Shown here: positions 26,001-35,148 of the stretch, piece by piece
How positions within the stretch are numbered: the first letter of the stretch is position 1
Layout: each line of letters begins with the position of its first letter
NCBI GenBank assembly: GCA_009869945.1
Contig: WIXG01000097.1
Coordinates: 124,001-188,000, forward strand
Origin: Mesaphorura yosii
Lineage: Eukaryota > Arthropoda > Collembola > Poduromorpha > Tullbergiidae
Reading direction: 5' to 3'
Length of the DNA stretch: 64,000 nt
The notes under the pieces: generated by a model
Databases searched by the model: none
What the model was told of the DNA's origin: nothing
The model's input: only the letters and a program-made list of their open reading frames with translations
Program-made: the position numbers and the translations under genes

Positions 26001-27537
26001 ACTTTGGCATTTCAAATTAAATTTAGTCACGTTAATGACAACACAACACAGAGCACTACGGTACTACTGTTGACAGTTCCAGTCTGAACTTCCAAGCATG
26101 CATAATGGACGAGACGAGAACGAGCGACTTGAATTACAGGAAGACACGATGGGACAATGCGTCAAAAGTAATAAAGGTAATTTGTATGAGGCAAGATGCG
26201 CGAACTGACAGTGCAGGACAACAGCAGCACGAGCACGAGTTTGCAAACTTTGGAGTACGTAGATTATGAAATCTTGAGGAAAGAATGCGAGTAGAGAGAA
26301 TGGAAAATTCGCAAAACGAGAGCATTGGATAAGATTAAGCAGTAAAGTGGCATGGTTCCACGAGGAGGTTCATCATAGCACGTTGCTGATGGTATAAGCA
26401 GAGAAGCGTTGCGGGATCAAAGAAGTCACCTAACAGTAGTAGAGTTTCCTGGATGAAAAATACTGCAGTAAACGTTAAACGGTGGAAGTTTGAAACAGCC
26501 AGCGCCTGGCTCTGCTACTGCTACTGCTCCTGAAAAGAGTTTGCCTTTTCCAGTAAAAGGAGCCCCAGTTCCACAACCTAAATTTTCGTAACACACATTG
26601 TACAGCGCAGATATACAGCTGTGCCATGGAACGGAGTACCGTCCGGGTTCTCGGTGCTCGATACACAGAATTCGCAATGTTTTCTCAATGCGAACTGGGA
26701 AATTGCAAAATGAAATGAGTTACAGAAAGGTATTTTGTCCATACAACGCCTACCAGCCCAGTACAGCATGGAAAGAGAAAAGAAATCCTTGTCGTACTAG
26801 ACTCGACTCGAGATCCTAGCTGTGTATTGATTTTCAGCACATTCGAAACTCGAACTTCTAGACAAATGGGACTTGGGCAATATCTGCAAAACAAACCTTT
26901 TATTTACCCAGTGTTACCCTTATTGCCGTACCATACCGAATGAATTGAGAAGTGCATTTTTGCAATTTGTGGGGCTGTTGCACGGCAATTTCTCCTGCAA
27001 TTCTGAGCCAACTACCAGCCAAGTCAATACAAACCGATTAAGAGTCGATTTAGCGATGCCTGCATTCAAGCTGTGCAATGGACACATGGCACGTCATATG
27101 TGTAGGTACACTGTTGACATATACCGAAATAATGACCAGCTAAATGATGCATGCTTTCTGAGAGCGGACTGGACAACTCTTCAATCGGTTGAGCTTTTGT
27201 GAACTGTTTGCACTAAACAATGGCAGTGCGGTGAATATCGAATAAATAAGATCCTGTAATTTACCAAATTCAGACATTGTCCTTAGCTTCACAGTTTGTC
27301 GGATTCATTACTGTTACTGTGTTCCGCATATTATATTTGCACTTATCAATTTTGAAGTTCGCACGTAGCGATCAAATGCTGCTGACTACTGCAGATTCTG
27401 TCAGCTCGGTCAACTTCGCATTGTTCGCATTCTCAGCTGTACCTATTTCACGCGCGTTGCATTGGCATCAATACTGTTTACGTGTATTTCTCACGCTCTG
27501 CTTCAATATACTGTAATAACGCACACTCTCCAGACCC
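23028..27537. other. Gene-free stretch upstream of MCTP
   Basis: About 4.5 kb with only short open frames on both strands, none with a recognisable domain or good splice context. It probably contains the MCTP promoter and untranslated leader at its left end. No repeat family was recognised. Confidence 0.5.
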
Positions 27538-27610
27538 GGCCGTGTGGCCTAATGGATAAGGCGTCGGACTTCGGATCCGAAGATTGTGAGTTCGAGTCTC
27601 ATCACGGTCA
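27538..27610 (+). tRNA. tRNA-Arg, anticodon TCG
   Basis: A 73-base cloverleaf without intron. The acceptor arm GGCCGTG pairs with CACGGTC, with one G-U pair at position 2. The D arm is GCCTAATGGATAAGGC. The anticodon arm TCGGA-CTTCGGA-TCCGA carries TCG at 34-36. The T arm is GTGAG-TTCGAGT-CTCAT, and the discriminator base is A. The A box (TGGCCTAATGG) and B box (GTTCGAGTCTC) are intact, so it should be transcribed by RNA polymerase III. It would read CGN arginine codons. Confidence 0.95.
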
Positions 27611-27618
27611 TGAGGAAA

Positions 27619-27624
27619 TTTTTT
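27619..27624 (+). terminator. RNA polymerase III terminator of tRNA-Arg
   Basis: A run of six T begins nine bases after the mature tRNA 3' end, at the expected place and length for a polymerase III stop. Confidence 0.75.
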
Positions 27625-28116
27625 GCATTTTCAAAAACGTCGAAATCCATCTGCTGTTGACTAGTTTTTAACTTTTCAACAAAATGGAATGCATTGCTGC
27701 ACCTTGTGTAGTTTTTACTGCACAAAAACTGCTGCAGACCATACAAACAATGGAAATTCGGTTTCAACTCTGATTTCAATGCAACAACTTGTTCCATCTC
27801 AGCTACCTTCTAGTTTGGGGGATTTCTGTCTATCCTGTTCTGGCCTTGGCCATGCCTCTTGCTATCTTCATCAATTCTTTTCAGCAGTACCGCTAAGTGC
27901 TCTGAGGTACATTCCCGAATAAGTATGATGCGCTTATATTTAACTTTTGGGTACTTTTCCTTTGTTGTAAGGGTCCTTTTAGATTACTAAAATAGACCAA
28001 ACACCTTCGAGCTAATTCATGGTCAGGATTCTGGCGCATAAAAGTCGTGGTATTTTCTTGAAAGCTGAAATTTTTCTTGGTGTTGACCTTACAGTCGTTG
28101 CTCGTGCACGCAAGCC

Positions 28117-29391
28117 ATGCTGATTGCGATTTTCTCCGTATGTTTGCTGGGATTTGTGACTGGAAGTCCACTTTCAGGTAAGTTAATAATTACTGGTCGA
28201 CGGCCGCTTCAAGAAAATAATCACGAATATAACCCGCAGAGGTTCCAGAAGCTGCTGATCTGAAGAATCCTGCAGTATTCAGCTTGGGTCCTCAGATATT
28301 TCATCCAAATCGCATTGTTGGCGGAGAGCCGGCCGGCGAGAATGAGTTTCCGTATATCATCGACATTCGAATGTCTTACTCCAGCAGCGGTCGGAGCTAC
28401 CACGCGTGTGGCGGAGCGATTCTAAATGAGAACTGGGTTCTTACAGCAGCGCATTGTTCTCAACGGGCAGCGTCCAGCTACGTTTTGGTGGCTGGCGAGT
28501 ATGACTTCGCTTTTTCATCGGGAAGCGAACAGACTGTCAAGGTGGAAAAAGTAATCGTGCACCAAAACTATAAACCGTAAGCCAAAACGTACATCTTGAA
28601 TTTGAAAGGAAATACTTGAAATAATCAAAGATGCTGGTTAATTTTGCAGTAGCACGGTTGAAAATGATCTCGCTTTGATGAAAGTGACGCCTCCCTTCTC
28701 TCTGAATAGCCAGTCCGTGAAAGGCATCAAGGTTGCTGGAGCGGATCTGCAGCCAACACGTTAGTAAATAAGGCAAGACGACATTTTCTTTGTAGTGTCA
28801 ATTAATTGCATATTTGATTCACTAATTAGAGACCGCAGTAGTCACCGGTTGGGGCACTTTGACCAGCGGTGGAGACAGCCCTCAAATCCTGCAAAAAGTC
28901 ACCGTCCCTTTCGTAGCTGACGACACTTGTCAGCGAGCCTACCAGAACATCAACGACATCATGCCAACAATGGTCTGTTACGGCGAAAAGGGGAAGGACT
29001 CGTGCCAGGGTAAGCTATAATGGAAATGTCGTTATTCCCGAATCCTGACTGATTTCTTTCACATCTCTGCATTTTAGGAGACTCGGGTGGTCCCTTAATT
29101 GGATATGTGAATGGTGAGCCGTATCAATACGGCATCGTGTCATGGGGTTATGGTAAGCGAGCTTGGCTCAAACTATAAATGTTTTTCTGATTGTTCACGA
29201 TTTAATTTTCCTCCCAAATTTTCAGGATGTGCGGAAGCAAACTACCCTGGTAAGTGAATAGTACATGCTTTTTGCCTCAATGGTCAATGTATGGTCAATG
29301 TCACAATGCGTTTTCGTTGTTTTCAGGCGTTTACACAAGAACATCGTCATTTTACAACTGGATTCAGAACACCATTGCTGCCAACAGCTAG
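28117..29391 (+). CDS. Trypsin-like serine protease, secreted zymogen (tandem copy 1)
   Basis: Seven exons (28117-28177, 28240-28576, 28650-28759, 28830-29009, 29078-29152, 29226-29249, 29327-29391) give 283 residues. A signal peptide (MLIAIFSVCLLGFVTG) is followed by a propeptide of about 30 residues that ends PNR before IVGG, so activation would be by tryptic cleavage. The catalytic triad is present: His in TAAHC, Asp in ENDLALMKV and Ser in GDSGGPL. The specificity pocket has Asp six residues before the serine (KDSCQGDS), giving trypsin-type cleavage after Lys or Arg. This is the S1A fold with paired cysteines, probably a gut digestive enzyme by analogy with crustacean trypsins. One of its introns splits a 24-nt exon (GCAEANYP) from GVYTR, and that intron is absent in copy 2. 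Confidence 0.93.
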
Positions 29392-30031
29392 TAACGACAA
29401 ACACTCATTCAAGGGAACGGCTAATTCTTAGCTGACAGGATTGTTAAATAAGTTATGCACTTTTGAAATTTCATTAACTTTTCAATAAAACCACATTGAT
29501 GATCAAATCTCACGCAGTTAGGCGTGCAGTCATCTCGTACGCCTTTCCAAATATTATACAATCGAACAGTCATAGCTTCAGTATCGCGAAGGTTTCCATT
29601 TTTGGTTTGACGTGGTTTGTTTCACAATCAATTGGGCTCTAATATTTGGAGTTTGAATGCTGCTGAAGCTTCAAGTTTTGCTTCGGTTAATGATTATCCA
29701 TTCTCGACCAACGGTTCCAGCCAAATCCCTCACACAGTCTGAACAATTTATCGCAGAATAGCACGTGTCATTGTAAAAACTATATAATATACAGGCAAAT
29801 GCAACCGTTTTGTATGCTTTTTCGCGTTTTGGGGTACTTTCTAATTACTAAAAAGGTTGTTTCGATACCAAAAATAGAATCGCCTGGAATGCCTTGCAGG
29901 TGCCGAGTGTACGAAGTTGCTGGATGAAGAGGTGTACCTGAAACTATTCGTCTTGTTGGAGAGTGTGAACGCTGGGAAGTTTAGTGTTCATTGATTCTCT
30001 GAGTTGGCTCCTAATTAAAGGAAAATTAGCT
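29392..30031 (+). other. Spacer between tandem trypsins
   Basis: About 640 bases holding the 3' end of copy 1 and the promoter and leader of copy 2. An AT-rich TATATAATATA lies near 29780. Nothing else was recognised. Confidence 0.45.
29484..29489 (+). promoter_or_regulatory. Polyadenylation signal of trypsin copy 1
   Basis: AATAAA about 95 bases after the stop codon, in the expected range for this gene. No cleavage site was confirmed. Confidence 0.5.
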
Positions 30032-31299
30032 ATGGCGTCCACCATTTGTGCGTTTCTCGTTGTATGTTCCCTCGGATTTGGAAATTCTGCCGTGGTTCCA
30101 TTTTCTGGTAACTGGCTTGACCTTTAAGGTCCTATCTCCGTTTGCAAGTCAGTAATTCAGTTTCCATTAACAGAATATCCGGAGAGCTTGAGGAATTTCT
30201 CTATCGTCGACGCACGGCGGCAAATTGTGCATCCAAATCGCATTGTTGGCGGCGTCGCGACAGGTGCGCAAGAGTTCCCCTTTATCATTTCCGTACGAGT
30301 ACTTTACAGCGAAACTGAGTACCACATATGCGGTGGAGCACTTGTCACCAAGTCGTGCGTAATAACTGCAGCACATTGTGCCCAAGAGATGCAAGACACG
30401 TACAGACTTATGGCTGGAGAGTATGATTTCTCAAATCTGTCCGGAATGGAGCAGACCAGATCCGTGGACAAGATCATGGTTCATCCAGACTATGATTCGT
30501 AAGACATGAGGATTGAGGCCAGAGTGCGTGTAACTCACTCTTAACTTTGAGCTAATTAATTGCAGGAACACTATTCAAAACGATGTTGCTATACTCAAAG
30601 TGACTTCTCCGTTTAACTTGGATGGTGTTTCAGTGGCAGCGATACAGTTGGCCGATCCAAGTGTTCAGCCACCACGTACATAACTTTATCTCGTTCTTAT
30701 ACTCATTCTTGCTTCTAACTCTTCCCAAATCTAACGCACAAACCAAACCAAAACTTAGAGACTGCGGTTGTCACTGGATGGGGAACTCTGTCAAGTGGGG
30801 CCAGCAGTCTTCCAAGCAAGTTGCAGAAGGTCAGCGTTCCATTTGTGTCCGATGCGACCTGCAAGAAAGTCTATCAGACTATCAATCCTGTGGTGGACTC
30901 GATGGTTTGTTACGGCGTGAAGGGAAAGGACTCTTGTCAGGGCAAGTCTCAATTCATAAATCTCACAATTTTTACTGAGAGTGGGCCATTAAAATCCAGA
31001 CTTATGACTATGACTTACGCAGGAGACTCGGGTGGGCCTTTGATCGGCTACGCCAACAACGTGGCTTATGAATATGGGATTGTATCGTGGGGTGTAGGTA
31101 AGTACTACTACTGTGCTGTGTGATGGTAGCGTAGAGCTAACAGTGATTGCACCTAGATTGATGGTTCTTAGAATTGGCAAAGATTAATTTTTTGCACACT
31201 TGTTTATCAGGGTGTGCTGAAGCAAAATATCCTGGTGTCTACAGCAGAATTCCATCCTTTTCTGACTGGTTGGCTGGGATCATAGCTACCAACTGCTAG
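30032..31299 (+). CDS. Trypsin-like serine protease, secreted zymogen (tandem copy 2)
   Basis: Six exons (30032-30107, 30174-30498, 30566-30675, 30759-30941, 31023-31097, 31211-31299) give 285 residues. Signal peptide MASTICAFLVVCSLGFG, propeptide ending HPNR, mature start IVGG. Catalytic His (TAAHC), Asp (QNDVAILKV) and Ser (GDSGGPL) are present, with Asp in the S1 pocket (KDSCQGDS), so trypsin specificity is expected. It is clearly a duplicate of the gene 640 bases upstream, sharing ETAVVTGWGTL, VKGKDSCQ and GIVSWG. Two structural differences stand out. The intron between exons 4 and 5 begins GCAAGT rather than GTAAGT, a GC-AG intron at the same place as a GT-AG intron in copy 1. The last intron of copy 1 is missing here. 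Confidence 0.92.
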
Positions 31300-31561
31300 G
31301 GATACGTTTTATAAGTGACTGACTGCCCCTGACACTGACACTTGGCAATTTTATTCAACTGGTTCGACTGGTTCGACTGGTTCCTGAATTTTCTTCATGA
31401 CATTTCTAAATACACGTATCTTATTCAAAGTACTAGAATGTAATATTAAAGTATCACTTCAGTTTCCTCATAATTCGTATTCTTAACTTAGTATTATCTT
31501 AACTTCAACTTAGGAACGCTGTCACCTACTACTGCTAACTCTAGTGATCTCCTCTCCTCGA

Positions 31562-32386
31562 CTATCCGAAAGGATACGAGTGGAGGAAGTGCGATGGGAC
31601 GTTAGGGCGCTCTTCCAGCTTGTAGTATTCGAGATGAAACTTCTTAGCCACCTTGTGCCAGGTGATTGGATCGAAGAAACAGCAAATCCCTCGCTTGAAG
31701 GTGCTGCCGTTCTCGATCGCCTCCACCCTAAGAGCTCTCAGCCAAACTTTTTCCTCTTTGTGATATCTCCAATCACGATTGTAAAGCTCATTCGCGGCCA
31801 CCAGCTGCAGTGCATCTCTAGTGAACGTGTAGAATAGATAGAACAGCACTTCATCTTTATAACGCTGAATTTTCAAAGGAGTCAACTGGTCTTGAAATGA
31901 GCCAAATTTACTAACTCGGAATAGGTCGCTGATGTTGTACTCCCCTGGAACATGGTAGTCAATGTCCTCTGCTCTGATGGGTCCTTCATTCCACGGTCCA
32001 CAAAACGTCGAGTACAGACTCCCAATCGTATTCACGTCCAACACCAACGTAGTCAAGTCGACGCCGAGAGCCAATGAGGCTGTATTCGATTCTGATTCGG
32101 CAGCACGAATGAACGCCAGCAATCCAGCCATTCCAAACTTATCCTTCACCATGCTTGCCGGTATATACATGACCTTTCCGTTGGGATTTGTGAGAATACC
32201 TCGCTGGAGATGACCGTCGACCTTCCCATTCTGCGCTGCGTTGAATGTAGGCCTCCCCGACGCTTGGTTTAAGGACGATAGTGGCGCGGAAGTTCCTGGC
32301 AGGGCGGGGAAGTCCTCAGCGCTCAGGGTGAATGGTGTGTGTTGTAATCGGGGAAAATTGGTCATTTTGTAAGGCCAGTAAGGCAT
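31562..32386 (-). CDS. Intronless CNOT2-like protein (NOT2/3/5 domain), probable retrogene
   Basis: A single uninterrupted frame of 274 residues. The N-terminus keeps the CNOT2 motif SAEDFPALPGT. After a short linker come KDKFGMAGLLAFIRAAE, GVDLTTLVLDVN, EDIDYHVPGEY, NRDWRYHKEEKVWL, and W-H-K-V-A-K-K-F-H-L-E-Y-Y-K-L-E-E-R-P near the end, which together span the NOT-box region of CCR4-NOT subunit 2. In the CCR4-NOT deadenylase complex this domain pairs with CNOT3 and docks on CNOT1. Vertebrate CNOT2 is about 540 residues, so the long N-terminal half that binds CNOT1 is missing here. Every other long gene in the window is split by short introns, so an intronless copy points to retroposition. 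The open frame is intact, which argues against a dead copy. Function is uncertain. Confidence 0.83.
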   Translation of the reverse strand: MPYWPYKMTNFPRLQHTPFTLSAEDFPALPGTSAPLSSLNQASGRPTFNAAQNGKVDGHLQRGILTNPNGKVMYIPASMVKDKFGMAGLLAFIRAAESESNTASLALGVDLTTLVLDVNTIGSLYSTFCGPWNEGPIRAEDIDYHVPGEYNISDLFRVSKFGSFQDQLTPLKIQRYKDEVLFYLFYTFTRDALQLVAANELYNRDWRYHKEEKVWLRALRVEAIENGSTFKRGICCFFDPITWHKVAKKFHLEYYKLEERPNVPSHFLHSYPFG

Positions 32387-33481
32387 CGACGACAGGTTTT
32401 GACAATAAAAAGTGCTAGCATGAAAATTGCAAGCGTCTGTTTAAAAAATGATTGGATTAAGCACCTTTAATTGAAAAATACTAAATTCTGAGAATTTTTG
32501 CCTGAATTTGTGATAAGAAGCGGCTGTATTAACACAGTTTGGACGATTTGGCTCCACAAGACTTTGACTCTTTCAAAACTTCGACATACATACGAAAGAA
32601 TTGCTGGTTACGTTAGGCGATAATTTTTTTTGACAAGGCCGCATCATGTTTTCATATTACGCTATGTACGGAACGTTTAGTTTGGAGGCGTTTGGTATAA
32701 AGTAAGAATTGCAAATGAGACAACCATCAACAAGTGCATCGAACCGAATGCTCTCATTTCTAAGAATCTTTCGCACGCTGCTGCTCACGCCAGCCAGGCA
32801 TGGAATAATTGCTAGATTTTTCTCCTTTTTCTCAAGTTCAATTCGGTCCATTCAATCAATTCTACGAGAATTTTAACTCAACCTTGTTTTCTTGACCGCA
32901 CTTTGCATTTGCATATTGAACTATATTAGCAGGTGGGTGTGAAATTGGATGGCAACAAATGGCTCGCTGTCCCAAACACAGCACTCGAAATTTCACACAC
33001 AAAACTGGTTGTGGGCACTCCGTGCAGAGTGATCTCTTGATATCGAACCCAGTTTTGCCAATGCTCTGCCACTCGCGTGCATTTCGACGGGATTTATTGC
33101 AAAAACCAGCTCGAATCACAGACGGGCTCCTGCTTCAACGCAAACCTTAATTTTGCGGCGCCCTGTACTACATAGAACGAGTTAGGAATATTGTATGGAG
33201 TTTCCTTCTTGATTAGAAGTTATTTACCTCCATCAAATGAATCACACCATTTGACGACGAATGGGGAATCAGAAATTTCCAGGAAATGCGGAAAGAACGT
33301 TCACAACAGACCGAATCCATTCAATCGTTCAATGGCAGTATAACAGCCAGGAACCAACGCGAATCGCAGTCGCAATCGCAAATTGAAGTCGCAAGAGGAC
33401 AAGCGTGTCAAAAGTCGTTCTCGCAATATTAGCAAAATCGCAATAGCAGTTACCGTTACCTCTGAAATAGTCCGATGAAAC
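32387..33481. other. Intergenic stretch between divergent genes
   Basis: About 1.1 kb between the CNOT2-like start and the start of the secreted-protein gene on the other strand. It should hold both promoters. Open frames here are short and show no domain. Confidence 0.5.
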
Positions 33482-34336
33482 ATGAAGGATTTCTGGAGCT
33501 ATGTGATTGGAATTTTTTGGACAGCGTTGTTCTCTCAAGTTCTCCAACACGTCTGCTCTGCACCGGCAGCAGTAAGGCGAGAATATATCATTCGGTACCA
33601 AATTCCAGGTGAGCAAAGTTTATGTTCTGAGTCTACTGGCTACGAATCAAGATAACCAAATATCTTGCCCCGACATTGAAGTATAAAGTGAGCTTGCGCA
33701 ATTAATTCATTATCCCCATGAAATTAATTTAATTTCGCATACAGGTGCCAGCTTAGTGCATTGGAATTACCATCCCGAGTCAAATTATAACCACAAGTAC
33801 GGCCCACTGCACGTTCCTGCTACACAAGACAAATTACTTCCTTTGCAACCCCAAGTAATTCCAACCGCAACTCCACCATGTACTTCAACTGCAAGGACAA
33901 TCACCACCACACAAGCAACGCCAACACAAAGTCCTTCTGAGTTTGGTCAGTGCCTTTGCCTTGCTTGCCTTTCATGCTTTAATCGCAACTTACGCGCAAT
34001 TTTTACGTTTCTCGTTGACCATGATTCTCGTTCAATTTTCTAGGAAACAAACCAAGCGCTGATCACAAGGATGACGAAGCTCTGACGGAGGGTTTTTTGG
34101 AGTGGCTTGACAAGAATCCTGTCCCGAAGCAGCAACAGGCCGTAGCGATCAAACCAGACGACCAAGATGAATTCCCAGTGCTGCAGCCTGAGGATGAGAG
34201 CGAGCACAGTGACTTCGCGTTCTTGTATGTACCATCACGAGGGGTCAAGTGTCCATCAGGTCAGAGGCTTGTGGACGGAGTATGTAGACGACAATTGAGT
34301 TTAACGTTCAGACCTAGACCCAGGCCTAGGCTATAA
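33482..34336 (+). CDS. Secreted protein of unknown function with C-terminal Cys motif
   Basis: Three exons (33482-33608, 33745-33945, 34044-34336) joined by phase-1 introns give 206 residues. The N-terminus is a signal peptide (IGIFWTALFSQVLQHVCSA). The middle is rich in Thr and Pro (TTTQATPTQSPS) and may be O-glycosylated. The C-terminal exon has acidic stretches and ends with CPSGQRLVDGVCRRQ, a two-cysteine pattern found at the end of several arthropod secreted proteins, then RPRPRPRL. I do not recognise a named family. It is convergent with the sulfakinin gene, whose stop lies 361 bases away. Confidence 0.7.
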
Positions 34337-34401
34337 CTGTACCTTAAAAACTCTATAAATTATTGTAGTTTACTTTTGTGCGGAGGCCGACGACTTGTTC
34401 A

Positions 34402-34407
34402 AATAAA
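34402..34407 (+). promoter_or_regulatory. Polyadenylation signal of the secreted-protein gene
   Basis: AATAAA 66 bases after the stop at 34336, at a usual distance for a short 3' untranslated region. Confidence 0.5.
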
Positions 34408-34697
34408 ATGAGTGAATTTCACCCAGTTTGGAACTGGTTGCATGTTTATTCATACTCCATTAAAAGAGACATTATTTAAAGCTACAATTTAACTTACAGC
34501 AACAATATGAGTCATGATGAATATTGTATCTTGTTAATTATTACAACCTCTCAAGTATTTCTATACTTGTCCATTATACTTGCGGGTGTTAGAACTCCGG
34601 GTGCATTTGTGAAAAAATTCCGCTTACAATATTAGTACGCGTTGTGCTTTTCTTTGTGATGATCTTCGTAGAAAGTTGCTCCATCAAAGTTTACTAT

Positions 34698-35148
34698 CTA
34701 CTTCCCAAAGCGCAGGTGGCCGTAGTCATCGAAATCACCGCCACCACGATTCTGCCTCTTTCCGAATCTCATGTGACCGTAATCATCATACTGGCGTTTC
34801 TGGACAATGTTGTCGTCGTCGAGAAACAAATCCTCGTCATCGGACCCACTGTTTGTCTGAAATTTTCAATCAGTTAAATGCTTGCAAGATGAGACAGAAT
34901 GAAAAGATTGATACAGAGAAGTGGTTATTAGTTACCCCGAACCGAAACACTCGAAACAATCTGTTGGCGCCTGGATTCACTAAATGAACCTTTTTGGGGA
35001 GCGCAGCTCCTGCACTCTGAGACTGCGATGCGCTATTTGAGTTTGAGTTTGAGGACGCTGGAAATCCCCACGCCGAGCACAAACAGCAAATTACGACAAT
35101 AACTGCGAAAGCGAGTGTAATTGGCTTAGCCATAATTAGAAAGGTCAT
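34698..35148 (-). CDS. SK: Sulfakinin neuropeptide precursor
   Basis: Two exons (35148-34936, 34856-34698) give 123 residues. A start at the second Met (35133) would give 118. A signal peptide ([19 protein letters not shown]) is followed by a Ser/Asn-rich spacer. Exon 2 carries the peptides. After Lys-Arg at 91-92 comes [11 protein letters not shown], closed by Lys-Arg at 104-105. Next is [17 protein letters not shown], closed by a final Lys and the stop. Each Gly would be amidated, giving xxDYGH(M/L)RF-amides. The Tyr next to acidic residues is the expected sulfation site, and the first Gln could become pyroglutamate. Sulfakinins are the arthropod counterparts of cholecystokinin and act on CCK-type GPCRs in satiety and gut motility. 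Two peptides, the second with GGG ahead of the core, is the layout known from decapods. Confidence 0.93.

Noticed and set aside
31360-31390. Three copies of CTGGTTCGA-like units after trypsin copy 2
   Set aside because: Too short and local to call as a repeat element; probably slippage in the 3' untranslated region.
34936-34970. A VFRFG stretch at the end of sulfakinin exon 1, resembling an RFamide peptide
   Set aside because: It is not followed by a basic cleavage site after splicing (the next residues are TNSG), so it should not be processed as a peptide.
34644-34987. Plus-strand open frames of 77 and 103 codons
   Set aside because: They lie opposite the sulfakinin exons and have no start context, signal or domain. 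They are shadows of the real gene.
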